In this document: positions 32,433-38,690 of the stretch, piece by piece
How positions within the stretch are numbered: position 1 is the stretch's first letter
Layout of the letters: each line of letters opens with the position of its first letter
IMG/VR virus record: IMGVR_UViG_3300044614_001381
Coordinates: 1 to 40,565 of that record
DNA from: a virus
Length of the DNA stretch: 40,565 nucleotides
Direction: 5' to 3' (one strand)
The notes under the pieces: generated by a model
What the model was told of the DNA's origin: nothing
The model's input: only the letters and a program-made list of their open reading frames with translations
The model's database searches: none
Position numbers and translations under genes: made by a program

Positions 32433-32473
32433 AGTTTCTCCTCGGGTGCTCGATGATCCAAAGCGTTCCACGG
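32378..32473 (+). other. attC: attC3, recombination site of cassette 3
   Basis: R'' CCGTGGAAC (32378-32386) and R' GTTCCACGG (32465-32473) are perfect complements. The next parts are spacer AA(TT) against (AA)GC, as in classical attC sites, and the arms TTGGAT-G-CATCGA-A-GCACCCG / CGGGTGCTCGATGATCCAA. Extra bases on the left arm only are G32395 and one of A32401/A32402. The 33-base loop holds the start codon and GAGGAG ribosome site of ORF 31923-32432. Confidence 0.9.
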
Positions 32474-32475
32474 AC

Positions 32476-32889
32476 CTAGCTTGTGGCTTCCTTGGCCGTG
32501 GTGACATCGTGCATGTACAAATTGCGAGCAAAGCTATTCACTCGCTGCTGAATCTTTTGCATCGCACTTGCGTATGATGCGTGCCTGTCCATCGCTCGAA
32601 AATCCTTGATCACCTGAGCGTACTTTGATTGCTGCGTTGCAATCTGTTGCTCTGACCATGCGTAATCGTACAACCGCTGCAACGTGTCGATTGCTCGCTC
32701 TCTGTCTGTGACTTTCGCAGGCGTTGGCACTGTCGTAAACGGGTCTGAAAATCCTTGTATCTTCGACACCTTCGACTTGAATAGCGTTTTTGCGATTGTC
32801 TTCCACCGTTCAATCTCGTCCGCTGCTTCGTCGGTTATGCCTCCTAGCTGATCGGAATAGGTTCTCAATCTTTCAACCAGATCACTCAT
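32476..32889 (-). CDS. Cassette 4: phage-type coiled-coil protein, 137 aa
   Basis: The ATG at 32887-32889 begins Met-Ser-Asp-Leu-Val-Glu-Arg-Leu-Arg and continues Ile-Thr-Asp-Glu-Ala-Ala-Asp-Glu-Ile-Glu-Arg-Trp, a pattern very common at the start of small phage early proteins. The rest is helical. A longer frame from TTG at 32919 would begin in R'' of attC4 and is less likely. Unlike the other attC-proximal cassette genes, it starts just outside its attC, after an AGGG ribosome site. The function is unknown. Confidence 0.75.
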   Translation of the reverse strand: MSDLVERLRTYSDQLGGITDEAADEIERWKTIAKTLFKSKVSKIQGFSDPFTTVPTPAKVTDRERAIDTLQRLYDYAWSEQQIATQQSKYAQVIKDFRAMDRHASYASAMQKIQQRVNSFARNLYMHDVTTAKEATS

Positions 32890-32908
32890 TTGCGTTACCC
32901 TGAAAAGG

Positions 32909-33000
32909 CCGTGGAACAATTGATTGCATCCAAGTCGCGTAAACAGTCGCTTGGCAGTGGATGCGTTACTGCCGCGACTGGATGAATCAAAGCGTTCTAC
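32909..33000 (+). other. attC: attC4, terminal recombination site of the array
   Basis: R'' CCGTGGAAC (32909-32917), the arms TTGATT-G-CATCC-A-AGTCGCG / CGCGACTGGATGAATCAA, and R' GTTCTAC (32994-33000). Extra left-arm bases are G32926 and one of A32932/A32933. R' is hybrid: it matches R'' only at GTTC, because the bases after GTT belong to the flanking gene 32997-33845, whose stop codon they contain. The loop has its own small hairpin (GGCAGT/ACTGCC) and no start codon. A 16-base stretch around R'' is identical to attC3. Confidence 0.9.
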
Positions 33001-33845
33001 AAACTATCATCCAGCATGTCTTCGAACTCGACGGATTCCGGATTCGATACCGAGGCCGATTCGGAATCCGCGTCGTCTTCGAAACCATCGTCCAGAAAAT
33101 CGTCTTCTTCTAAGAAGTCTGCGCCAGTCAAGTCGACCGGGATGCCGAACGTTTCTTCCTTCTGGGTGGCCATGTTCGCGACCGCGATTTCGCCCGATGC
33201 CGATTTCTCAAGCATCTTTGAAAACTCTAGCATCACGTCCCCGATTCTAGTTTCCAATTGGTCCGCGATCGCTGAGCCAATTCCCTTAGGCAATACTTCC
33301 TTGAATGGCTTATGCATCAAACTGGCCTTGTTGCGAGCGTCTTCGAGATCTCCAAACGTTGGGAACTCCGAAAGAATTAAATCTCGCTTCTTAGTCCCAA
33401 GATTCTCGATCCCTTCAAGCACTCGTTCGGTCGAAATCGTTCTCCATGAATTGTCCGTTGGAGCTTCAGCCCCCGAGCTGCTGGCGGCAACTTGCGATTG
33501 CGGGCCGCGTTTCTTCAGAGCCACCAGGTAATCCAAAGCTTCTTTGTATTCGGCCTTGCTTAGCTTTAGCGTGGCTTCCAGGTCTGCGCGACGAACAGCA
33601 CATTCGGCCAGATCCTTTTCGGCGGCTTCGATCTGCTGTTCATGCTGCAATTGCAAATCAGGATCAGCGTCGACCGATGTAGCAACATTCGTTACCGATT
33701 CCGAAACTGACTCAGGAAGCGTGTCCACTTGAGCGACCACCGAAACAGGCTCGAAACTCGATTCGGTTGCGGTGTACTGTGCTTCAGGAATGTCCGGCGT
33801 TTCGACGGCTTCAATAAACTCTTCCGATCCTTCAAACAACATCAT
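32997..33845 (-). CDS. Early-operon acidic protein with coiled coil and HhH-like region, 282 aa
   Basis: The start at 33843-33845 is supported by the ATGA overlap with the nuclease gene; the longer frame overlaps that gene by 230 bases. The N-terminus is acidic and disordered. Residues about 60-110 form a coiled coil. Residues 140-215 contain Ile-Glu-Asn-Leu-Gly-Thr-Lys-Lys-Arg and Leu-Pro-Lys-Gly-Ile-Gly-Ser-Ala-Ile-Ala, resembling helix-hairpin-helix DNA-binding turns. The C-terminal 40 residues are almost all Asp/Glu/Ser. It may be a DNA-repair or annealing accessory factor. Its stop codon lies in R' of attC4. Confidence 0.65.
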   Translation of the reverse strand: MMLFEGSEEFIEAVETPDIPEAQYTATESSFEPVSVVAQVDTLPESVSESVTNVATSVDADPDLQLQHEQQIEAAEKDLAECAVRRADLEATLKLSKAEYKEALDYLVALKKRGPQSQVAASSSGAEAPTDNSWRTISTERVLEGIENLGTKKRDLILSEFPTFGDLEDARNKASLMHKPFKEVLPKGIGSAIADQLETRIGDVMLEFSKMLEKSASGEIAVANMATQKEETFGIPVDLTGADFLEEDDFLDDGFEDDADSESASVSNPESVEFEDMLDDSL

Positions 33846-34597
33846 GTTTTTCCTTTGCTGTGCTTTTTCCAGTACCTGCGCAGGATCTGGAAGGTTGTCA
33901 GTTCCGCTAGCCTGCGAACGTCGCAGAATATCCACGGTACTGTATAGTCCGTTTGCCAGGCCAATACCTGACGATGAAGAATCTTTTGATTCTCTTGCTT
34001 CGTTTTCTTCCCCCGAGATTCGGCTGAACCAATCAGTTCTCCGAAGCTGCATTCGACCACCACCGCAGACGACCGGCAACTGGAAAGGAACGATAGAGTT
34101 CGCTCGAACCGTTCGCGGCGTTCACCCCAGCCAAGGATGGTGGACATTGCGTCGTCCAGTGACTTTCGTTCGACGTGACATTCCCCTGGTTGGATTCCAA
34201 CAATGGTATAGTCCCCCCGAGTCGGCCCGATGGTTCCGTATTGCTTTTCCACAATCAACGGTCTCTTTCCGTCTTCCGCATCGGACGTTATCCCGATGAA
34301 GTCAAACGGTATCTTTTCCTGTTCGTCAATCAAGATCGTAAACGGGCAAACGATGGATCGATCTTCGTCGCTGAGCTGTACCGTTCCGACTCGGGATTCG
34401 GCCAGGTGCGATTGCCAATAAGTCGTCGTCTGATCCCCGCGCAAGGTGAGCCCCTTCGCTGCCAGATGCAACCGCAACAGGTTCAGCGTTTGCGGCCCGA
34501 CATCATCGATCGCAAGGACCGATTCCGGAGTGACATCCCCCCAGTCGTTCAGCTTGCTGATCCCAAGCGTTTCGCGTATCCGTTCGAATCGAGACAT
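33842..34597 (-). CDS. ERCC4/XPF-type structure-specific nuclease, 251 aa
   Basis: The C-terminal two thirds carry the ERCC4 nuclease signature: Ile-Leu-Ile-Asp-Glu-Gln-Glu-Lys (first Asp), then Tyr-Thr-Ile-Val-Gly-Ile and Val-Glu-Arg-Lys-Ser-Leu-Asp-Asp, followed by Phe-Glu-Arg-Thr-Leu. The N-terminal 60 residues contain Ile-Asp-Asp-Val-Gly-Pro-Gln-Thr, a helix-hairpin-helix. Family members cut branched or flap DNA. Its start shares one base with the RecD2 C-half gene, so helicase and nuclease are likely to act together in phage recombination-dependent replication. Confidence 0.85.
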   Translation of the reverse strand: MSRFERIRETLGISKLNDWGDVTPESVLAIDDVGPQTLNLLRLHLAAKGLTLRGDQTTTYWQSHLAESRVGTVQLSDEDRSIVCPFTILIDEQEKIPFDFIGITSDAEDGKRPLIVEKQYGTIGPTRGDYTIVGIQPGECHVERKSLDDAMSTILGWGERRERFERTLSFLSSCRSSAVVVECSFGELIGSAESRGKKTKQENQKILHRQVLAWQTDYTVPWIFCDVRRLAELTTFQILRRYWKKHSKGKT

Positions 34598-36015
34598 TAC
34601 TGAGCCGACCTCCCTTCCCTGCGAATCAGTTCGGAAAGGAACGTCTTGCGTTCAAGGAGCTTCGAGACCAGGCAGAACCGTTCGGCCAGTTCGGGTTGAC
34701 CTACCAGGTGGCAAGTGTCTCGGGCTCGACTGATCGCGGTATAGATCCAGGCCCTGTCACAGATCATCCGAGCCCCTGGGTATTCGTCCAGCATCACAAT
34801 AACGTTTGGGAATTCAGAACCCTGCGATTTGTGGACCGAAAGAGCGTAGGCCAGATCCCAGTTCGCAATCGGTGACGCGCCTTCGTCCGACTTACGGATC
34901 GAGACAGCTACCTCCCTGGCTGGTGAATCTAACTGCATCACCACCGTGGTTTCATCGATCGCGAGAACCTGAGCCAATTCGCCGTTCGCAACGTACGTTT
35001 CGGTTTGTGCCAGGTGCGATTTGTAGATTCCATTCTTCAGGCAGACCGCTTTGTCACCGACTCGGAAAATGGTCCGCGTCGACCGTTGGCCTGGGTTCAG
35101 TTCGTCTTGCAGGACTTCGTTGATCTTCTTGCGTGACAACGGGGAGGATTCGTTGACGGCAACCAATACCTGGCAATCCCAGATCGGGTCCGCGCCTTGC
35201 TGTTCCGTCTTGCGAATCAGATCGATCATACGTTCAATCTTCTTGGCTGGCGTTTGCAGATTGTGCAGGTGGAGGTTCGTTCCGGCCATCCGCGTAAACT
35301 GCATCCACGGATCGGAATCACGGATCGCGGCACACGCTTCGACGATCCCGCCCGAGTTCCGTTTGATCTCCCGCAGCTCGGCAAACGGCAGCCCCGCCGC
35401 GATCATGTCCCGCATCGGTGCGCCGTTCCCAACTGGTGGAAGTTGGTTCGTGTCACCTACCAGAAGAATGTGACACCCCTTTTCCGCAGCCTTGAAGATC
35501 GAGAGCATCATGGACAGATCCAACATGGAGCATTCGTCACCGATCAGCAATCGATAGGGAAGCTTGTTCGTATCGTCGTGAGCGAACCCGAACCCGCCCG
35601 TTTCGGTACTGGACTTGATCCCCAGCAACGAATGCCAAGTTCGGGCCCGAGTTGGTATTCCGGAAGCGTTCAGCATCTCCGTCAACCGAACCGCAGCTTT
35701 ACCAGTAGGAGCCCCGATCCCGATCTCTTCCACCGATACGATACCGACTCGGATCATGTGCTTGATCAACTTGGCAACCGTGTAGGTCTTCCCGGTGCCG
35801 GGGGAACCACCCAGGATAGAGACCTTGGCCGTGAGTGCTTCGGCCAGTCGGTCGCGTTGGTGGTTGGACAGCTCGGGCACATCCTGCGGGTCTGGCCAGA
35901 GCGAGAACGCAGGAGCCGTGTACCAACCTGTTTGGTGCAGTTCGGTCGATTCGACGTAGGATTTGATAGCAGGGTTGCGGTCAAACCACTCGGTTCGTGT
36001 GATGGTTTCGATCAT
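34597..36015 (-). CDS. RecD2-type helicase, C-terminal (motor) half, 472 aa
   Basis: An SF1B helicase motor: Walker A Gly-Gly-Ser-Pro-Gly-Thr-Gly-Lys-Thr (69-77), Walker B Leu-Leu-Ile-Gly-Asp-Glu-Cys-Ser-Met (about 155-163), motif III Leu-Val-Gly-Asp-Thr-Asn-Gln-Leu-Pro-Pro-Val-Gly, and the UvrD_C_2-type box Ala-Leu-Ser-Val-His-Lys-Ser-Gln-Gly-Ser-Glu-Phe. In RecD2 these follow an N-terminal oligonucleotide-binding/HhH region, which is absent here and encoded two genes upstream (36286-37503). It moves 5' to 3' on DNA. Confidence 0.9.
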   Translation of the reverse strand: MIETITRTEWFDRNPAIKSYVESTELHQTGWYTAPAFSLWPDPQDVPELSNHQRDRLAEALTAKVSILGGSPGTGKTYTVAKLIKHMIRVGIVSVEEIGIGAPTGKAAVRLTEMLNASGIPTRARTWHSLLGIKSSTETGGFGFAHDDTNKLPYRLLIGDECSMLDLSMMLSIFKAAEKGCHILLVGDTNQLPPVGNGAPMRDMIAAGLPFAELREIKRNSGGIVEACAAIRDSDPWMQFTRMAGTNLHLHNLQTPAKKIERMIDLIRKTEQQGADPIWDCQVLVAVNESSPLSRKKINEVLQDELNPGQRSTRTIFRVGDKAVCLKNGIYKSHLAQTETYVANGELAQVLAIDETTVVMQLDSPAREVAVSIRKSDEGASPIANWDLAYALSVHKSQGSEFPNVIVMLDEYPGARMICDRAWIYTAISRARDTCHLVGQPELAERFCLVSKLLERKTFLSELIRREGRSAQ

Positions 36016-36018
36016 TTT

Positions 36019-36285
36019 TTATGTGGATTTCTTTGGCAGTAAAACAAAGTGCCGCAATGCATTCAGGACAAGTAGCCATTCATGCTTTTCAATGTCTGCA
36101 AAGTCGCTAGCACGATGCCTGACAATTGAGAGCTTGCAATCTTCGAGAACATCAGCAACATCGGAAGGAAGATTCATCTTGCTAGTTCGCTCGAAAGGCA
36201 AATCATCATTCATGCACATTACATGCAAAGCACAATCAACCATCAACTGCGATTTGATTTTACTGGTGTTTGTTGGAGTTTCCAT
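36019..36285 (-). CDS. Small protein inserted between the two RecD2 halves, 88 aa
   Basis: A soluble helical protein with a Cys-Ala-Leu-His-Val-Met-Cys pair near residue 19 and a hydrophobic C-terminal helix. No family is recognised. The ATG lies directly after the stop of the RecD2 N-half gene and its own stop is three bases before the motor gene, so it is co-translated with both. It may be a bridging subunit or an inserted unrelated gene. Confidence 0.7.
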   Translation of the reverse strand: METPTNTSKIKSQLMVDCALHVMCMNDDLPFERTSKMNLPSDVADVLEDCKLSIVRHRASDFADIEKHEWLLVLNALRHFVLLPKKST

Positions 36286-37503
36286 TTAAAGCATCCTTTC
36301 AAAGCAAGTCGGCCCATACGGAAGACCGTCAACCACATGAACCACATCCGAAGTCAACGCTCGATTGCACCGCGCACAACGCAGCATCTTCGAATCGATC
36401 TCGCAAACTTGCTGCTGTTGATCGAAGTACCGAATCAACTGTTCGCGGCCTGGTTCGTTCGCTTCAATGATCCGTTTCGCCAATTGCGATTCCTGGTCCG
36501 CGGTCTTGCCGTCCGCGATCCAAAGCAACGTCTTGCCGGTTGCCGTCTCGGTTGGAACCGAATCGACAAGCTTGTTTCCGTTCGCGTCGGATCGGATCGT
36601 GGCTATCGCGCCGTAGTGGCCTGGATCGATTGTCGCGAATTCTAGACCCCGTTTGATGGCCGCGATCGGGTCGACGTGTTCACCGATCATCCCGCCCAGC
36701 CGGTCGATCAGGTCTGTCGCCAGGTGCCATGAATGGCCGTTCATGTCTCCGTTGATAGACGACCATAGCGACAACGCTTGCCGATCGATCGATGCAGGGT
36801 CTTTGCCCAGCTCCATGTACAGCTTGTCCGCAAGCCGGAATCCAACGCCATGAAACTGGATCAGCTTGTACGGATCTTCGATAATGACTTGGGCCGCCGA
36901 ATTGCCCCATTCCCGAATCACTCGACGGACTAGCGATCGGGGGAAGCCTCGACCTGCCAGGAGGGTGTCAAGCTCCAGCGTTGCGTTCTCGGTACTCTGT
37001 CGATCTTTGAGCAGGTTCGAAAAAGCCTCCGCAGCTTCCAGTTCAATGCCGGTGATTCGTGCTATTTCCCCTGGCTGGTTCCTGCACACGTCCAGGACTT
37101 CATCAACGCCAAGCGAATCAACGAGCCGTCTGGCCTTTGCTGGCCCTATCCCGTTACCGCGTCCGGCGTTTGCGAGATACTGAGCAACCCCTTCAGGTTC
37201 GTGCGGTACATGCTCCACAAATGTTCGGAAGTGGAATTGCTTTTCGTTCTTGCCGGTTCGTTTGTTTTGGTAGTTGCTGAACGTACCGAGGAACCGATAC
37301 GTTCCGCGTTCGATCAGGTCGTCGCGTTCGGCCTCGCCCTTGATCGATATCGTATGATCAGACACGTCGGCGCCATGCTGGGAAGCAAGTTCCTTGGAGC
37401 CGTTGACAAGCCGGATCGAACCGACAACAACCGACCCTGACGGGTTGTCGAATCGAAAGCGTTCGCCCTCGTATCGTCCAATTAGTTCGATTGTTTTGTT
37501 CAT
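36286..37503 (-). CDS. RecD2-type helicase, N-terminal (OB/HhH) half with zinc ribbon, 405 aa
   Basis: The start at 37501-37503 is used because the longer frame overlaps the upstream gene. Residues about 60-100 resemble the RecD2 N-terminal OB-type strand set (Gly-Thr-Tyr-Arg-Phe-Leu-Gly...Phe-His-Phe-Arg-Thr-Phe). Then come Gly-Asn-Gly-Ile-Gly-Pro-Ala-Lys-Ala-Arg-Arg and Ile-Thr-Gly-Ile-Glu, helix-hairpin-helix repeats, then Asp-Pro-Tyr-Lys-Leu and Gly-Val-Gly-Phe-Arg-Leu-Ala-Asp, all in RecD2 order. The C-terminus adds a small zinc ribbon (Cys-Ala-Arg-Cys ... Cys-Phe-Glu-Arg). No ATPase motif is present. The two halves together equal one RecD2. Confidence 0.8.
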   Translation of the reverse strand: MNKTIELIGRYEGERFRFDNPSGSVVVGSIRLVNGSKELASQHGADVSDHTISIKGEAERDDLIERGTYRFLGTFSNYQNKRTGKNEKQFHFRTFVEHVPHEPEGVAQYLANAGRGNGIGPAKARRLVDSLGVDEVLDVCRNQPGEIARITGIELEAAEAFSNLLKDRQSTENATLELDTLLAGRGFPRSLVRRVIREWGNSAAQVIIEDPYKLIQFHGVGFRLADKLYMELGKDPASIDRQALSLWSSINGDMNGHSWHLATDLIDRLGGMIGEHVDPIAAIKRGLEFATIDPGHYGAIATIRSDANGNKLVDSVPTETATGKTLLWIADGKTADQESQLAKRIIEANEPGREQLIRYFDQQQQVCEIDSKMLRCARCNRALTSDVVHVVDGLPYGPTCFERML

Positions 37504-37505
37504 GG

Positions 37506-37787
37506 TTACTTCCGGCCTGGTCCCGCAGGCATTTCGGCCCAGTGGGTGACGCCTTCGATCTCTGAACCATCGGCAGTGCGCCATAGGTAGCCGTGAGCCG
37601 TGGCTTCATCGAAGTACCCAGGCCAGACAGGTTCCCCTTCACCTTCTGTGAACAGTAAGACCGTTACGCCTTCGTCGGGCAGGTCGTTGATCGTCGCGAT
37701 CCAGTTGATGCGCTCCGCTATAACGCCACACCCAGGACGACAATCCCAACGCATATCCCAACATTTATCGCAATTCAACTTTGCCAT
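37506..37787 (-). CDS. DUF551-like small protein, 93 aa
   Basis: The pattern Trp-Ile-x-Thr-Ile-Asn-Asp-Leu-Pro-Asp-Glu-Gly-Val-Thr-Val-Leu-Leu, then Val-Trp-Pro-Gly-Tyr, and Val-Thr-His-Trp-Ala-Glu-Met-Pro is that of DUF551, a small domain common in phage genomes, of unknown function. The N-terminus adds four Cys (Cys-x2-Cys and Cys-x3-Cys), likely a zinc site. It is two bases upstream of the RecD2 N-half gene. Confidence 0.75.
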   Translation of the reverse strand: MAKLNCDKCWDMRWDCRPGCGVIAERINWIATINDLPDEGVTVLLFTEGEGEPVWPGYFDEATAHGYLWRTADGSEIEGVTHWAEMPAGPGRK

Positions 37788-37825
37788 ATTTCAAACTCTT
37801 GTTTTCTTGCTGGAGAGCAAAACCC

Positions 37826-37868
37826 AAAAAAGCCTGGCGAGCGATCGGCAGAAAACCACCCGCCAGGC
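37826..37868 (-). terminator. Intrinsic terminator downstream of the SSB-like gene
   Basis: On the minus strand GCCTGGCG (37868-37861), a 21-base loop, CGCCAGGC (37839-37832) and TTTTTT form a good terminator 27 bases after the SSB-like gene. It would reduce expression of the helicase and cassette part of the early operon unless antitermination occurs, and gives SSB-like protein in excess. Confidence 0.8.
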
Positions 37869-37894
37869 ACTTTGCGACAACGAGCCGCGTTCCA

Positions 37895-38512
37895 CTAAAA
37901 ATCCAAGTCTTCTAAGTCCGAATTCGTGATCCGTGGCTTAGCTACTGCCTTCTTACCCTTCGAAACAATCGCTTCGAAATGCTTCGCGTCGTGTCGATTC
38001 TCTTTCGGAATCGATTCGATCGACTTCTGGTCCTTTTCCACCTTGGCACATCGCGGGTCGTCGACGTGATAGATGTTCGCCCAGCTTAACTGGATCGATT
38101 GCTGAACCCGTCCTTGGTCGTCCGTGTATTCCTCGACATCCAGTTCAGCAACCACCTGCGATCCGGTGGCAGCATGCAAGTCAACCTCCACCTGCTTACC
38201 GAGACTTGCTGGCTGGATCAGATCGCAAGCGAAAAGAAAGGCCGCTTGCTTGCGTCTTGCCGATGCGCCTTGATCCTTGTGGGAGTAATCCCCGTTGCGG
38301 AAAGCCAGATTGCAAATCTTGTCCTTCTCGGGACCATGCAAGACGGACAACACCACGCTGAATCCAGAGATGGTTTTCCCCGGCGTTCCATCTTGTTTGG
38401 TTGGAAGCGAACCCTCGAACACATCCGAAACGAAAAGGTGATACTTGCCTGGCGTCTTCAGGTAGATCGACTCCTGGCCAAAGGTCTCTGGTGTATCAAG
38501 TACGAAACCCAT
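37895..38512 (-). CDS. Single-stranded DNA-binding protein candidate, 205 aa
   Basis: A beta-rich domain (about residues 15-135; strands with Tyr-His-Leu-Phe-Val-Ser-Asp and Val-Val-Ala-Glu-Leu-Asp-Val) is followed by a Lys-rich linker and an acidic tip ending Asp-Leu-Glu-Asp-Leu-Asp-Phe, the kind of tail SSB proteins use to recruit partners. It lies between the RecT-like gene and the RecD2 genes. The OB-fold itself is inferred, not proven. Confidence 0.65.
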   Translation of the reverse strand: MGFVLDTPETFGQESIYLKTPGKYHLFVSDVFEGSLPTKQDGTPGKTISGFSVVLSVLHGPEKDKICNLAFRNGDYSHKDQGASARRKQAAFLFACDLIQPASLGKQVEVDLHAATGSQVVAELDVEEYTDDQGRVQQSIQLSWANIYHVDDPRCAKVEKDQKSIESIPKENRHDAKHFEAIVSKGKKAVAKPRITNSDLEDLDF

Positions 38513-38523
38513 AATTACAAATC

Positions 38524-38661
38524 CTATTCTGACAAAAACCTAGAAACTTTAGAAATCTCGGCACTCGATGCACACCATGTGATCGGGTATCCCATTACAT
38601 CAAGAGCTGCGTTCCAAACACGTTCGGAACCATGCTGTTCCACCAGCCTGCGAATCAACAA
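38524..38661 (-). CDS. Possible small ORF between RecT-like and SSB-like genes, 45 aa
   Basis: The 178-base gap holds an open frame with protein-like composition (Leu-Val-Glu-Gln-His-Gly-Ser-Glu-Arg-Val-Trp-Asn-Ala-Ala and Met-Gly-Tyr-Pro-Ile-Thr-Trp) ending at 38524. The only usable starts are TTG codons (38659-38661 or the next one). The same frame stays open back into the 3' end of the RecT-like gene, so it could also be reached by re-initiation. Support is weak. Confidence 0.35.
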   Translation of the reverse strand: MLIRRLVEQHGSERVWNAALDVMGYPITWCASSAEISKVSRFLSE

Positions 38662-38690
38662 AGATTCTGTGAGCCACCAATCCGCAGGCG

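Larger units (their letters stand above)
30340..32994. mobile_element. Integron cassette array: four cassettes, five ORFs
   Basis: Cassette borders deduced from G|TT cores are 30340-30683, 30684-31550, 31551-32465 and 32466-32994 (344, 867, 915 and 529 bases). For every cassette the border (GTTCGCACG, GTTCCCCTG, GTTCCACGG, GTTCCACGG) is an exact 9-base reverse complement of the R'' box of that cassette's own attC. All five ORFs are on the minus strand, reading towards intI, with stop codons 10-23 bases from the cassette border. The attC sites are in the usual orientation relative to attI. The array sits between early-operon gene 32997-33845 and intI, so phage transcription should run through it. 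Confidence 0.88.

Noticed and set aside
37880-37897. GCGTTCCACTA next to the SSB-like stop codon, resembling an attC R' box
   Set aside because: No matching R'' or hairpin arm lies within 250 bases on the left. It may be chance or a very old remnant.
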